This document shows, one piece after another, positions 44,880 to 58,009 of a stretch of 64,000 bases of DNA. Origin of the DNA: Dryomyza anilis (lineage: Eukaryota; Arthropoda; Insecta; Diptera; Dryomyzidae); the NCBI GenBank assembly GCA_951804985.1, contig OX638133.1:32575963-32639962 (forward strand). Reading direction: 5' to 3'. Position 1 is the first letter of the stretch, and every line of letters starts with the position of its first letter. The notes below the pieces were generated by a model. That model had not been told where the DNA came from. It was given only the letters and a program-made list of their open reading frames with translations, and ran no database searches. The position numbers and the translations under genes are program-made.

Positions 44880-46322
44880 TAATAAAAAAAAAACCTATCC
44901 GAAGTGTGCTTCATGCGGTAACCTACAGATGGTCACAGTTACAAGATGATTAAATATTTCCAGGCGCAGACATAGCGCCAAACATCCTCTCCGGTGTTTT
45001 ATTTTCTAGTCTTCCGAGTGTCTTCCGAGGGTGTCTCTGCTAGATTGATGCGGTGTAGAAAATCATAAATTAATTAGAGATGCAGACGACAAAAACGGGG
45101 AAAACTGAGAAAGAAAAATTAGAAGAGGCGACGAGTTGCACGAAGACGACGATGGCGAGCTATGGAGTGTTTTGAAAGTGTTTTGAATATAATTCCAAAC
45201 ACTTATTAGTGACATTTAGTGGCGATTTATAATGTTCAAAATGTGTTGTTTTTAGAAATTTATGACATCATTTGGAGCATCAAATTGCTTCAAAAGTTTA
45301 AGGAGAATTGGGGTCTTCCGGGGTGCTTGTAGAACAGGGGTGATTGTAGAACATTTGTGGTAAATGATAAATGAACTGAAACAATCCATAGATTTTCGAA
45401 TATAATTCCCCAATAATTTACAGGTGCTGTTGTCAAAATGTTGTCGCTTAATTGTTTTATGTTGCTGTAGCAATTATGCAATATGAATGCAGTTCGGAAA
45501 TTTTGTAGTTCGGGACTTATTTAGGGTAAACTGATTTTCAAGGGGAATTTGAATGTGTTTATTAGAGTCAAAATGCATTTCTTATACGGCATAAGTAGTA
45601 ATTAGCATTTAGTCGGCGCCATGTCGTGCTATGCGACATGCATGTTGCCTCAAGGATGTGGGTGGACCAAACCATGATACAAGAGATACCAGGTGTGTTG
45701 AAAATTTTATATTTTTTTAAATTTATGAGTTATACGTTTATGATTGTCTACAAAGCTATGAGGAATGGCAATCAAAGGAAATCCTGGCGGCAGACGACAG
45801 CAAGGCGCTGATTCTTCGAGGAAGTGTGTCTCGGGAAAGTCCTTTGAACCGAAGCAGTGATTACGGAAATATGTGGCGCCTGCGTGGTATTTAAAATATT
45901 TTGTATTTTGAGAAATTTGAATATTTGTGCATTCAAACTAAATAAGAATTGAGAGATTCTAATTACTGAAAGTCATTTTAAATAATTATGTTATGGAAAT
46001 AGTACCTATATGACACCGTTAAATTGAGAGGAAATAAGTGTATACAAGTTTCGATAAAAATGTTTCAATGGAAAATATTATGTCAATAGAAGGATACAAT
46101 TATATTTTCGTTAGTTTGTTAATTTTAATAAAAATATATAAAAAAAACTCCAAGTATTTTACAAAATAAAAAATTAAAATATACCCGAAACAAAATTTCA
46201 TGCAAATTTCAGGAATATTTCAGGCAGATTTCCAGCAAACACACAGAGAAATGGAATATTTTGTGAATTTTATGAAATTTTAATGGCAGATTAACGGCAT
46301 ATTTTGGGAACGGGCATAAATG
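44880..46322. other. intergenic DNA, partly non-repetitive
   Basis: 44890-45190 and 45600-45890 are GC-richer and look unique; no coding region is supported. The rest is AT-rich. No element ends seen. Confidence 0.3.
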
Positions 46323-46326
46323 GGAC

Positions 46327-46650
46327 GGGTTTTTCAAATGGGATGCTACAAAAGTAGAGCGACAGGGACAGCAAACGACGCCATATTTCTAGCCGCTCTT
46401 TTAACATTTCTCTTCAATAAGGTTAGCCATTTCAGGATGGAAAGATATACGAATTCGAATTTCGGTAGTAAATTTTAATAATTTCAACTCGTTGTTGGCT
46501 CGTATATCTTACCATCATGACATGGCAAACCTTACTGAAGAGAAATATCAAAAGAGCGGTAAGAAATATGGCGTCCTTTGCTGTCCCTGTCGCTCTACTT
46601 TTGTAGCGTCCCTGTTGAACACTTGAAAAAAAAATTTGTAAAACCCTTTA
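46327..46650. mobile_element. palindromic MITE holding a mariner-like transposase start, copy 2
   Basis: This is the same element as 18703-19043 in opposite orientation: ends GGGTTTTTCAA and TGTAAAACCC, ATGCTACAAAAG just inside, and both arms carrying AAGTAGAGCGACAGGGACAG. On minus, the frame reads VRYTSQQRVEIIKIYYRNS before entering the inverted arm and stopping. Two copies with the same junction show that it multiplied after the inversion arose. Confidence 0.82.
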
Positions 46651-47374
46651 CTTTTTCTATATAATTTTTTGATACTGATTTTTGTCTGAATACTATTTTT
46701 ACCGCATAGTATATTTTAAAGAAAGTTACATTTATAATTTGGATTTTTGGGAAATTATGCCCCGTCAATTCTGGTTGTTTGGTTGGTTGAAGTGGCGGTT
46801 AATAGCTATTAAAGATTATGTTGGAGGAAAGCATTAGGACTTTAGCTCCTTTTGGCGGAATTTAGGAAGATACATAATATTCATGTTTTTATTTATGAGA
46901 TAATAACCGATAAATCGTCGAGGACATATTTTCCTAAGCAGAATAAAGTTCGTTTTAGTTGACTATGGAGACAGGCGAGCTCATTTTGCACTGTACAACG
47001 AGTTTGAAGTTTGTGTTTTCGGAGTCTATGGCTTGAAACGGTGCTTGAGAAATTGAAAATTTTACAGGCTTACCTAATTGCAGATCTGCATGATTTGGAT
47101 ATGTTAAGGACTTCCGAAAAGATACATGCACTCGAGCCACACTTCATTTTGGAACCAACAGTGAAGCAAAGTCATTTAGCAAATTTTAGAGTGATGCACG
47201 TGAATCACGCGTCATTGAATCGTAATTTATGCACGTGATTGTAAGTAAAACAAAAAAAAAACCTGAGTAAGTATTTAGAAAATTCAGCGTTAGAGTCAAA
47301 AATCTGTAACCGAGACCCATCTCTAGTCAAGACCCCTGATTGCGAGTTTTTTCAAAGACAAGTACATGTAAATA
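46651..47374. other. unassigned flank
   Basis: Nothing firmly recognised. 46955-47240 is less AT-rich with short frames on both strands; it could be a further decayed part of the downstream retroelement. Confidence 0.3.
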
Positions 47375-48340
47375 GAGGTATGGGCAAAAAGAAGATCTTC
47401 GTACACCATAGAAATCATTAGAGAAAGGTTAAAGTGTAGCGTTGCATAACAGGAGTCACAAGAAAATGTCCTACAGCAACAATGGAAGTACTCCTTGAAT
47501 TAAAACCAATACACTTGTTCCTGCAGGGAGTGGTAAAGGGAGCACTCTATCACCGCATAGTAATCGAAGGTATTGGAAATAGAGGACTGACCCTGTTGTT
47601 TCCGACTCCAAAAGACCATAAAACGAAGATATTTAATTTCAGGTAAAACTTCAAGACGGAACGCTACGATATGATATGGAAAAGACATATCTGACATATA
47701 AGATATACACTCGAATAAGATCATTAATAGCTGAAGAAACCGTGTATAGGCCTAGAACCAAATACTTCCAAGCTGTTGGAAAATATACCAGTATCTGTGG
47801 ACGCTGTGGATAGATGCATGCAGTTCAATTTGGACAGGAATTATATCAACAAAAATATTACAATCCTGTCATACAGCCAGGCAGTCATAATGCCACTCTA
47901 TTCTTACGAGATCGACTAGAATTAGTATGGGAATGTTTATGTAAGAAAAATAATCTAGGCATTATAACTAGTGTCATCAAACTCTGTGTTCCATGCCACA
48001 GGGCAATAGCAGGGAATTAAGAATCTGTCAAACTTGCAAAGAATAAAGCCGCCACAAAGCTCATAGGTTCCGAACATTTCTGTTGAATCGGCGACAGTCT
48101 TGTAAAAAAGGTATTACGAGAAGAACAATCTTATATCAGAAAGGAAATATGGTTGGGGTAGGTTGGTCCGTTAATCAAAGAAATTTATTTGGACCTATTA
48201 TTTGTCGATGTGAGTCGATTTAGCAGTATTTTGATGGCATATGTCACGATCGAACATCTCCGATGGTGGCAACTCCAGTCCGATTTCGTCCTCTGTACCT
48301 ACGAAAACCTCTTAATGTTATATTTCTTACTAATTACAGT
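47375..48340 (+). pseudogene. decayed Jockey-type non-LTR retrotransposon (RT end + RNase H)
   Basis: Three-frame reading gives clear Jockey-clade blocks in order: CPTATMEVLLELKPIHLF (C-terminal RT; about 47460-47515), VYRPRTKYFQAVGKYTSI (start of RNase H; about 47737-47795), NITILSYSQAVIMPLYS (about 47845-47905), and LVWECLCKKNNLGI with VPCHRAIAGN (about 47930-48020) followed by KLIGSEHFC. The usual ILSDSQAA catalytic Asp is Tyr here. Several in-frame stops and at least two frameshifts make it a dead copy. Left and right limits are approximate; no poly(A) tail or target duplication was found. Confidence 0.8.
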
Positions 48341-49540
48341 CCACCGGACTATTGACCCGTAAGTAATAATTGGAAGAACAATCCCGGTCTACATCCATGA
48401 TGTTAACTTTGGATTAATACCCCAATTCTTGCCAAAGATTTTTATACAAATTCAATATGTGTTTTCCAGTACAGTTTTGAATCAAGTATACTCAAAATAA
48501 AAAGTCTGCTATTAATAGAAAACTCTGAATGCTAAATTTTAGCAATCTTTAAATTGCATTTACAGCATACTTTTATCTGCAATAGCGAACGGTTTGCTGA
48601 GAATCTTTGTTCTGCTAGTAATCAAGATCGTGCTAGTGGCCCTGCTTGTGCATATAGCTAGTGTAGCAAACCTGCACTAGATGGCGCCATAGTCACGAGA
48701 CGCTGCAGCTAAATGTGTTTATAATTCATAGACTCTTATTTGACAACATGTTTATTTAAAAGATGCATTTCTTCTACATAAAAATAATGCACGCATGAAA
48801 GAGTGAAATAAAGGTAAAATAAAAAAATAAGATAAATGAAATAAATATAATAAAAAATAATAATATAAAAATAAAAATGTAAAAAAGTATCGGAAATAAA
48901 ATAAATATTAAAATACAAAAAATATATATATTTTTTTCTTTTTTATGAATTGGAGTTAACAGCAAACAAATTAGTTTAAATAGCTAAAATGTTCTGCTCA
49001 ATAGCAAAAATGTTTACTGAAACAGCAAAATTTCATTTGCTGTTTCGGCGTTTTTTCTATTCAGCAAACATTCTTGTTATATGTCAACCTTTTTTGCTAC
49101 TGTTACAGATTTTTTTTTTTTAACGTAACATCCTTACCTAGACCTAGGTACTTTGCGCTTCAGGAGAGTGAGTTTCCGTTTAGCTTCTGGGAAAAATTGT
49201 TGTGGATAAACTGTATCGGTGAAGACTTATTTCGAGAAAATTGTTAGGAAAGATTTATTCGAGATAGAACAGTCCGTCCCTTTATTAAATAAGAAATATT
49301 ATAGCACGTTACGAATATAGCTTTTCAAAATGTCTAAAAATCTAAAATAAGATTTTTTATGAACTTGAGTTGTTTTAAAAATTGAAGTAATATAAAAAAT
49401 ACAAAAAAAAGTTGGATTAAAATATCCACGCAAATTTTTCGAATTTTTCGTCTAAAAAAGATTTTGGCTTAATTTCAAAAAAATAGAAAACGTTAAAAAT
49501 TAGAACAACAAAAATTGAATTAAAAACAAAATAATACAAC
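48341..49540. other. intergenic DNA
   Basis: 48580-48720 is GC-richer and unique-looking. A small hairpin, GAAACAGCAAA paired with TTTGCTGTTTC, lies at about 49018-49048. No gene recognised. Confidence 0.35.
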
Positions 49541-50300
49541 ACAACATGTTGCTATATCCATGTTTAACCTCAGCAATTAATTTACATCGACATGTTGCTG
49601 CCGCTGCATGTTCAAACGTCGTTGGCATCAAATTAGCAACAAATCAACGATCACATCAGTTGTTGCTCATTGTTCGTTGGGGTTGTTCTTGTTGTTGTTG
49701 CTGCTGCTGTAGAACTGTAAAACTGTACAACGAACGAGTGTTGCTGTCGTTACATTGCCATGCGGCGTGTCATGCTGGCAACACTTTCCTGGAAATTAAT
49801 TAAAACATATGCTCATCACTTTGGGCCATAAATCTGCCAACGCAATTATCACATTTAATTTGACTATGAAAGTGTTTGATATCAAATTGCCGATGACTAC
49901 CACAACAACAACAAAAACAACATCATTTACATCAGAGCAACAACACTGACAACAACGACAGAGCAATGTTGCCAGCAACAATAAAAGAAAAACATTTTCA
50001 CCATAGCGTTACATGTAACAAGTGCTGTCCACAAAAACACCAATTACAACAACAACGACAATACTAAATACAACAACAAGCAAAAGAGTTCCAACGAGGA
50101 GCCAACAATTCCAATTAGCAACTGTTGCAATCACTGCAACCGCAACATGGGGTGGTGCAATGTCTCCGGTTGCTGCATCTCTCCGGAGACACGTTGCACC
50201 CCAAACAATTTGATGCACGATCATCATCAACGTTGCATTGCATTTATTTGATCTCATTAAAGCGGCGTGCTGAACACAGGGTTGCCATATATACATAATT
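49541..50300. other. less repetitive CAACAA-rich block; candidate regulatory DNA
   Basis: GC content rises and TTGTTG/CAACAA runs resemble fly intronic or enhancer DNA. Several TAATT/ATTAA homeodomain-type cores occur. Frames here start on non-ATG codons or are low complexity. No gene. Confidence 0.3.
50148..50202. repeat. GC-rich hairpin, ~19-bp stem
   Basis: GGGGTGGTGCAATGTCTCCGG pairs with its near-inverse CCGGAGACACGTTGCACCCC across a short loop holding TTGCTGCATCT. One extra base and one mismatch interrupt the stem. Confidence 0.75.
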
Positions 50301-50907
50301 TAGAAATAAAATACAGCGAACACTGAAATTCTAAAATGAGCATTTTACAGCCTCATCTCAAGATCCTGAAGAGCCTCACCTTATATATGTTTTGAGCAAA
50401 AAAAGATGCTCTATTTTGAAATATGAAAGAGCCTATAAAGCCTTTTGATTTATTTGGAATAGAAATCTGTCGTTTTTATTATTATTTTTATTTTTCACAT
50501 CCAATTTGGAATCTAATTTCCTGCGCCTAACTTGAATCTGGGTGTTTATTGGAAAGTATTTCGCTTTTACAATTAAAGGGGTTATTACACTTACAATAAA
50601 AAAACACGAAAAAGTTAGTGTATTTGACAAAAATATTCGTAAAAATAATCGTTCATAATACGAATAAACTTTTGTAAAGTTAAAAAAAATATTTTCTTTT
50701 ACGAATTCGTTCGTAAACATAAACTCACATTCTTTCTCTTATACTCTCGCATATAATTGTCCTCTTGTAATAAATGAAAATGTTTCGACATCGTAATGTT
50801 CGATTCTTTAACCCATACATAAAATAATCAATTTTATTTTTAATAATAATTTGTAATAATTTTACACACTTTTATTACACTTTCAACACACTTACGCAAT
50901 GCCGACG
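50301..50907. other. AT-rich spacer
   Basis: No gene or element end recognised before the Transib-like element. Confidence 0.35.
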
Positions 50908-51761
50908 CACAGTGGTCCACATTCGAAAAAAGCTGGCCAAAATTCTAAAAATCATCTATTTCGATTCAAACATTCAATGTGTGATTCAAATTCGTGTGAT
51001 TCAGTATAAAAATTGAAATAGTCTGACAATTTTTTTGTTTAGAAAAAATATTTTTTATTTTGTCAAATATGACTTACAATTTATAAGAAATTCGTTTAAT
51101 AGGGGTAATATTAAGAGAAGGGAGATAACGCAGATTAATGAGAAGATGATAAAGAATACATTGATGAAGAATACCAATAGTTTCAAACTTTTTATCGTCT
51201 CACTCACATTCATTTCTATTTTATATTAAAAATCCCATTTTTTACATATAAAGTTAATTTTTTTTTCGTAAAAGTAATTATTTGCAAAATTTAAATACTG
51301 ATTTCAAATGCACCTACATTTGGCAACAAAACTGCATTAAAAGTTTAGGGCACTAATGCGGATCACTTGAACTTTTTTAACTTTTAACAATTTACTTTTT
51401 GTTTTAGAGGCTAACATATATTGTATGATATCTTATTTGACCTTTAAATTAGTTCCGTTTTTTGTCGTATTATAAGTTCTTAAAACATATATTTATATAA
51501 TTATCATAAAATAATATAAATAGTACGTCTACATTAGCAGTAACCTTAAAATCAAAACACACTAAAACATACATTTGTTTTAATGAAAAAAGTACTTATT
51601 TTGAGAGTTAATATCTGATAAAGAGTATTTTTTCGAATAAAATTCTTGGATGCATTTATGGCCTGGAATATTTATAAGTGAATTATAATACTATTGCTTT
51701 CATTCTAATTTTAAAAAAGTATTGAATTTTGGCCAGCTTTTTTAACTTTTGGACCAGTATG
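50908..51761. mobile_element. non-autonomous Transib-like element
   Basis: The ends form 38-bp inverted repeats: left begins CACAGTGGTCC, right (inverse) CATACTGGTCC, both followed after 7 bases by AAAAAAGCTGGCCAAAATTC. CGACG is repeated exactly on both sides (50903-50907, 51762-51766). Transib transposons have 38-bp ends starting CACWRTG and 5-bp GC-rich CGNCG-type duplications, so all three criteria match. CACAGTG equals the RAG recombination-signal heptamer. The 854-bp interior is AT-rich and codes for no transposase. Confidence 0.87.
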
Positions 51762-51766
51762 CGACG

Positions 51767-53159
51767 CTGAGAAGAAAATTTGATTTGTTCAGTCTTGTTT
51801 TCTGCTTTTGTTCTTCTTGTTTTATTCGTTTTTCTTCGTTTTTCATTGAAATATTTTAACAGTTTTGTGAATTTGGTATATGTATTAAATGTTTACAAAA
51901 AAACAAGATTTTTAAAATATTCTCCATAAAAGTATGAATTATGGATGTAGATATTAGCAACTAATACCTTTTAGTACTAAAAATGAAATCATTTTTATAC
52001 TTCTTTGAATGCTTTAATTAGATATTTTGCTTATGCGACTTATAATGTTCTATTATATTCCAAAAAAAATCGATACCATCCCGACAGAAGATCAATATTT
52101 TGTACAATTATATTTTGTAACGAGTCGTTTATTATAATTCTTAATTGTTATTACTTGTTTTAAAATAACTGTATGCTAATGTACAAATTTAAATTATGTT
52201 AGCCTTTTATAAATTGTTTCTATCAAAAATATTTTGTATAACGAAAAATATTTTTATAATCATTCAAATAGAATCATCAAAGCGAGCAGTTGGCTCTAAA
52301 TAAAAAAATAATTGTTTTACATTTTCAATAAATATATCGTTTCATTGCGACGCCGAAGTAGCGTTGCTTTATAATTTGCAATTTCATTGACGTATGGCAA
52401 CCCTCAACGAAAGTATGTCGGTGAATTTTGGGTGCCTATGTTTTGGGCCACGCGTACTTCAAGTACTTTATATCCTACACAATCCCTCATTCTGTGCGCG
52501 ATGATCCAACCAAACACATTCCGTCCCATCCTGGTGGGAAGACGTGCAATTATCGGGCGTGAGTGTCAAGCGACAGGCTTGAGTAATTGCAGAAATTAAT
52601 TGTCAGTGAGGGCAAAGCGCGAATTGCCGGCTAATTTTGGATTCCAGACGGTACACGTTCAAAGCGCCAGTGTGCGCATATAGCAATTAATTTAGGAACG
52701 AACAAAAAAAACAAGATCCCATTAAAATGTGAACGTTTTTTGGAAGATACTTCAGAAATAATGCAGTTCATTTTACAGATCAGTTTTTCTAAGTGTCTAA
52801 AAAGTAAATATATTAAAAATAAAATATAAATTATGAAAGTTATGCCATTATGATAATTTTAGGTTTTTGAGTTATGCCTACCCAGTATGCCATTCGTTTT
52901 GATATCGTTACGAGATTAATGCGAGTAGATGGAGAAATTCCACAATATCGGACCCGTTCTCATCAAATTGGACATACACGGTAGGTAGCTATAGATGTGT
53001 TCTCTCGGAATTTTCTAGGTACGAGACATCTTTCGAAATCGAAGAATAAAATAATCAAAGTTCGAGATTACTTCAAAAAAATTGTGTTGGCAATGTGATA
53101 CTGTTTAAATATCGTATCTTATCCTTACATTTGAATGTACGATTATTAAAAGCGATAAA
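51767..53159. other. intergenic DNA with a unique-looking block
   Basis: 51767-52320 is AT-rich. 52330-52690 is GC-richer and has no repeat signature, with several TAATT cores; it may be regulatory. The frame at 52387-52599 begins on a non-ATG codon and is not called. Confidence 0.3.
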
Positions 53160-54430
53160 GCTACACAGGAAAAAGTACTCTTTTGGAATGAGGTTAATTG
53201 AACCAACTTTTCAGTGTTGCAACCGAAATAAATTAAAATGAATGCACCTTATTTTACTACACCTAAAATTTTAGTCCGCGAAACTGAACGTTCAGTTTCA
53301 GTAACCTCATGATTGCATTTTTCATTTTGCCAAAATTGACGTTCGTGCATTTGTAACTGCAACTGAGTACGTTATTGTATCAACAAAATAAATGATAAAC
53401 AGCTACCTCATGTCTATCAACAGTTCGGTTTCCAGATTGTTGCTAACTATTATAAATATAACTGCTAACTATAAATAAAGAAACGTAAAAATGTTCACAA
53501 GTGGAAAACAATAGGAAATAATACATCCTCATGCTCACCGATTTGGAGTTTATCACAAACGACAACTACTTTATCATTGTTGCCGCAATCGAATGATTGG
53601 TAAGACAATTTACTTGGTTGCCGCAACAAATCAGTTTTCTGTGTGTACGAGATCGAAATTAGGTCGAGAAAACTTCGACATCGAAGGTCTCCAAGACATG
53701 GCAGAGTGGTAAACACAAAAAAATTTGTTTGCGCAAACCAACGCATTGCACCCAAAGAACGAATCAGTTGGGGCAACCGTCATTGCCGACGATTCGTTGT
53801 GCTGCTGACTTCGTGTTTGCAACACGTTAGAGCGCTAGGGCTGCATATAGAAATACAATATATAGACACAAAATCGCAAGAACTCTGTAGAATAGTATGT
53901 CTCTTGTTGAAGAAAGTATAATTGAGCATGAAAGAACCGAACAGTAACAACGATAAAGCCTTAAAACAATTCCAAAATTTGTTTTACACGTGGCACGCGC
54001 TGTCCGCAGTACAAAACAAAACGAGTGAAAAATCTAAAGCTTGCGCGACTGGTGTTGTCCTGCTTTGGCATCGCTTTTATACAAGACAACTGTTTTCTCA
54101 GTTGAATCAAATAAATATTGGTTGCTACAACTTAATGTTATATAATTCTGTTAAGTCAAATAAATATTGGTTAGGTCTCATTTTGAATTCAGTTGCCGCA
54201 GCAATGGAAATAAAAAAATTGAAAATGGATTAAAAGTTTGTTGCTCCAATCAATGTTGCAGTTCCTTCAACTAATAGTTGGTTACGCGTCATACTATTGT
54301 TCACCACAAATGAAAATCAGTTGAGGCTGGCTAAATTTGGTAGATGCAAATAAATATTCGTTGAAACAACTGTACGCCAAGCAATTATTTTTTTGTGTGT
54401 GCCCAACCAACTAATTCGGTTCTATTAAAT
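53160..54430. other. possible large element with CAACC/GGTTG words
   Basis: TACACAGGAAAAAG at the left and TTTTTTTGTGTG at the right are weakly inverted, and GTTGC/GGTTG/CAACCAA words are dense between. Two same-frame + strand readings (53643-53921 and 53928-54233) are separated by one TAA; neither resembles a known family and the first lacks an ATG start. A decayed transposon is possible. Confidence 0.3.
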
Positions 54431-55730
54431 GCTAAGTCGGTTCACATAGCTTAAATGGTCACAGAAAATATACTAAGTGGCATCAGAATATGTATACATT
54501 TGCCATATTCTCTAGTAGAAATTGGTCTTAAAATGATTGACATTATCCTGGTCATTTAACTGGTGCTTATGATAAGACGAAAATTTAAAAATCTGCACTA
54601 GATCATGGTCAAGATCGTGGTCGGGTCATATTGGCCACTTACTTGATCGGGTTATGGTAAAGGTTATATAAAATAAAAAAGATGGCCAGTTGTCGATCAT
54701 AGCACTAACACAATTTCATATAGGGCTTTAATTTTATTTTTTTGGGGAATTTTTAATTTTAAAAAAATCTCTTAAGTCCTTAAAAATAAAAAACTTATAA
54801 AAACCTAATAAACACATTTTCATAAAATGTAATTTACAATATACATTTAAATATGTATAAAATATTGTCATCATCATTTGTTGCTATTAAAATTAATTTT
54901 TAGTTTTTATAGCATAATTAAAATAATTTACGTTCGTCCATTTGTTTGACAAATAGAAAAATTTGCGAATACTGAAAATAATGATTTTATAATTTTGTTT
55001 AATTAGTTATTTGAAAAATGTAAAATATTGCAATAATTTTGCAACTAATTAAAAAGGAACAAATAGAATAATGCAAATGGTATTATTTTGGCATAGTCTA
55101 TTTAGTCACAAATTAAAACTGCATTAACAGCGACTTTAATGAAATTTCAAAAATTATTAAATCATAAATTTAGTTAAAAATACAATTTACAGAAGTGTAT
55201 GAGTTGAACGTAGTATTCATAGGAAACGAATTTGAAATATGAACGATGATGGAAGATAATAAAAATTTAAAAATATCTGGATGTATGCCAGAGGGCACTA
55301 TTTACAGTGTGATTTGTTTTATAACGGGCAACTGAAAATCATATTTTTAAGACAAATTTATTTAAAATTTATGTGTCTTTTGAGGAATTTATTGTAAATT
55401 TGAAGAAATTATTTGAACAATTAAAATATGATTAAAAACATTTATTTAGGCTTTAAATGACACCTACTGTTTTCGAAATTGATTGATTCATTACTGTGAT
55501 ATATTAAATTTAATTGAAAACATAGAAATTTTTTAAATTGTTTCAATGGACACAAATTCAATTATACTCCTTTTAGTATTTATTCAAAAATTTTATAATT
55601 TTTGTTCAATATGCAAAGATGGACATTACAAATTCCGAACGAATTTAATACTTTTTTTTAAATATTATATTAAATTCCTAAAATTTGATTTATAGATTAG
55701 CTACTAAATTCGTCTTGAAGCCCTTCCATC
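54431..55730. other. AT-rich intergenic DNA
   Basis: Nothing recognised over 1.3 kb. Confidence 0.4.
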
Positions 55731-56120
55731 GACTTTACCCAATTTTCCACTCAACACCCTGTCACACATTTCAAATGCATGCAGATCGCAACCGTTAACG
55801 CGTTAATTAGACGCGTTCGGATTGCCAGGGTTGCCACTCACCGCAGTGTCAGCACGAGTTAATTTAATGATCAAATTTGCCGAGCGCATAATTTGCACAA
55901 ATGAAAATGACAACTTAATTTCGCTAATTGCAAATAATGAATCGCAGCCAATTGCTTGACATTTTTTATACTATGCACATTTTTCGCATTCAAAAATGGC
56001 GTCGAGTTGCAGCAGTCAAACGAAATGGCGACGGCAACGTTGGGCGCAATGACAGCGCACGCCACCATCTACGTCATTTGGCAGACAACTCAGTGCAATT
56101 CTTGCAAGTGTTACTAATTA
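55731..56120. other. unique-looking GC-richer block; candidate regulatory DNA
   Basis: Contains CCGTTAACGCGTTAATTAGACGCG, an inverted-word cluster with homeodomain-type TAATTA, and GGCGACGGCAACG. Neighbouring DNA on both sides is AT-rich. No coding potential is supported. Confidence 0.3.
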
Positions 56121-57370
56121 AATTTTTAATTTAGTTATTTCGATGCAATTAAAGGTTTCTTTGTCAAACAATTTGTATTTGCAAAAATATTTTGTAGCAT
56201 TCTTATTGAACTTGATACAAATTTGGTATGCTGACAAAGTTGACAGACTCTAAAAGAACTTAATTAAAAGTGACTTTAAATTTGGCTTCGGATAATCAAA
56301 TAATCATTTTGCAATAATAAGAAATAATGCTTCATAATTTTAACATTTTGTGTAAATTATTGAGAACTGCATTTTTATTTTCGACTTAAGAATCTAAGGA
56401 CCTAAGGAAATCAATACATATAAGAATTTCCAAAAAGTTTCAACTTAATAATTAGGACAAGAAAGAATCCATCTACATAATATCTCCTAAAAAAACGATT
56501 GCAGATTACTGCTCGGGGGTTTAACAGGATACTTTCTCATTGGGCACCATGTCTACAAGATGGGGCTCTGAACGAATAATTTGTGCAGAAACTGGAGCCT
56601 CTTATCCAGATCTAGCCAGGTGTACAATGACAACTTTTGGACAACATACCTATAACTCAATACAAGATTATCAACTATGGAGCTCTCAAATTGCAATTCA
56701 TCATGGATCATTCATCGTGGATCAAAATTTCGTAGGATGGTCTTCAGATTTTTCTGATTATCACGACCTATTTGGTCTATGTTTCGCCACTTTCTAAACT
56801 TTCGCCACACCTAAACTTACCTGGTACCGGTATACCAAAATCAGTTCAGTTGTAACCGATCAATACTAGTGGTAGATACGAAATCTTTATTAATTCCGCT
56901 TTCATTAATATCAGAAAGTAGCAAAAAAAAAATGTTCGCGATCGTTTTTAAAAACGTTGTGAACTCATATTGATGCCAACTCATATTTTCATTTTCTCCG
57001 ATATTCTTAGCAAAATTCCCCAATTCACCATAAAATTCCCCGCACAAATTTAATTTAAATACACTGAGAATAAATAGTGTTTTCACTACATTTTTAATAC
57101 AAATCGAAATAATCCATTGAAGAAATATTACGCAATATGTTATTAATTTAATATGTTTTTTTATTTCTTGATTTCCTTAATTTTCGAATGACATTTATCA
57201 GCCGTTATAAAGTGAGATAAATTTTTTGTTATTACCAAGTTCAGTGAAAGTTTAAACTTAGCTTCAATAAATATTTCAAAAGTCTATAGTTCTAAATCAA
57301 AATGTCCGAATGTCTTTAAACTTTACCGACAGATAGGTACCGACAGATAAACAATTAGTACTCAGTTAAT
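56121..57370. other. intergenic DNA
   Basis: 56500-56800 is less AT-rich; an ATG frame from 56549 (82 codons) matches no known family. The rest is AT-rich. Confidence 0.3.
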
Positions 57371-57685
57371 AATAATAATAATAAATAATAGTTTGGCGCT
57401 ACAGTCCTGTATAGAACTTCGGCAGAGCTCTCTCACCATTTTGAGCTGTGCGTGTTATATTTGTACTCAAAGTGGTGGGACCTACAGTTTATTGCCGAAT
57501 CCGAACGGCGGGTGAGATCTTTTCATAGGCAATGGTTTTACTCTCGTAGGTTTTCCATTTACTGCCGAGAGGTAGCGCGGTATAGAAAAATGTTTCTATG
57601 AAAAGATGTTGCTTGCCCCAGTCCAGGCTTGAACCGGGGACCTTTCGGCTCGCAGTCCAACGCACTAACCACTGAGCTACCGCGG
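57371..57685 (-). repeat. tRNA-derived SINE family 1, full-length copy 2
   Basis: Near-identical to 33293-33597, beginning on minus with CCGCGGTAGCTCAGTGGTTA and ending in a TTATTATTATT-type tail (57371-57390 on +). TTAATA lies at both borders, a likely short duplication partly merged with the tail. High identity between copies implies fairly recent activity. Confidence 0.88.
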
Positions 57686-58007
57686 TTAATATGAAATTTT
57701 AATTATATGTGAAATATTGACTATAATGACTGAAAAAATTGATCATATTAAACAAATTAATTATATTAAACTTGGATTAAAATAGTACTGAAAATAAGCA
57801 AGATAAAAATATTTTTGAATACTTCATTTTTGTCATTGATATTTTTAGTTTCGAAATTTTAAATTCCCAATAATCGCAATCTTTAATATACTAAAAACAA
57901 TATTTAATATACTAAAAGCAATATTTTTTTAAACTATTAATTGGCATGTCAAATTTGCAGGTCTTACATTAAATTCATTTCAAAATTTATTTATTGTACT
58001 AAGATAG
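57686..58007. other. AT-rich spacer
   Basis: Nothing recognised. Confidence 0.4.
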
Positions 58008-58009
58008 TA

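Noticed and set aside
53643..54233. Two abutting frames as a stop-codon-readthrough gene
   Set aside because: The first frame begins on GTG, neither has a recognisable domain, and the region may be a decayed element.
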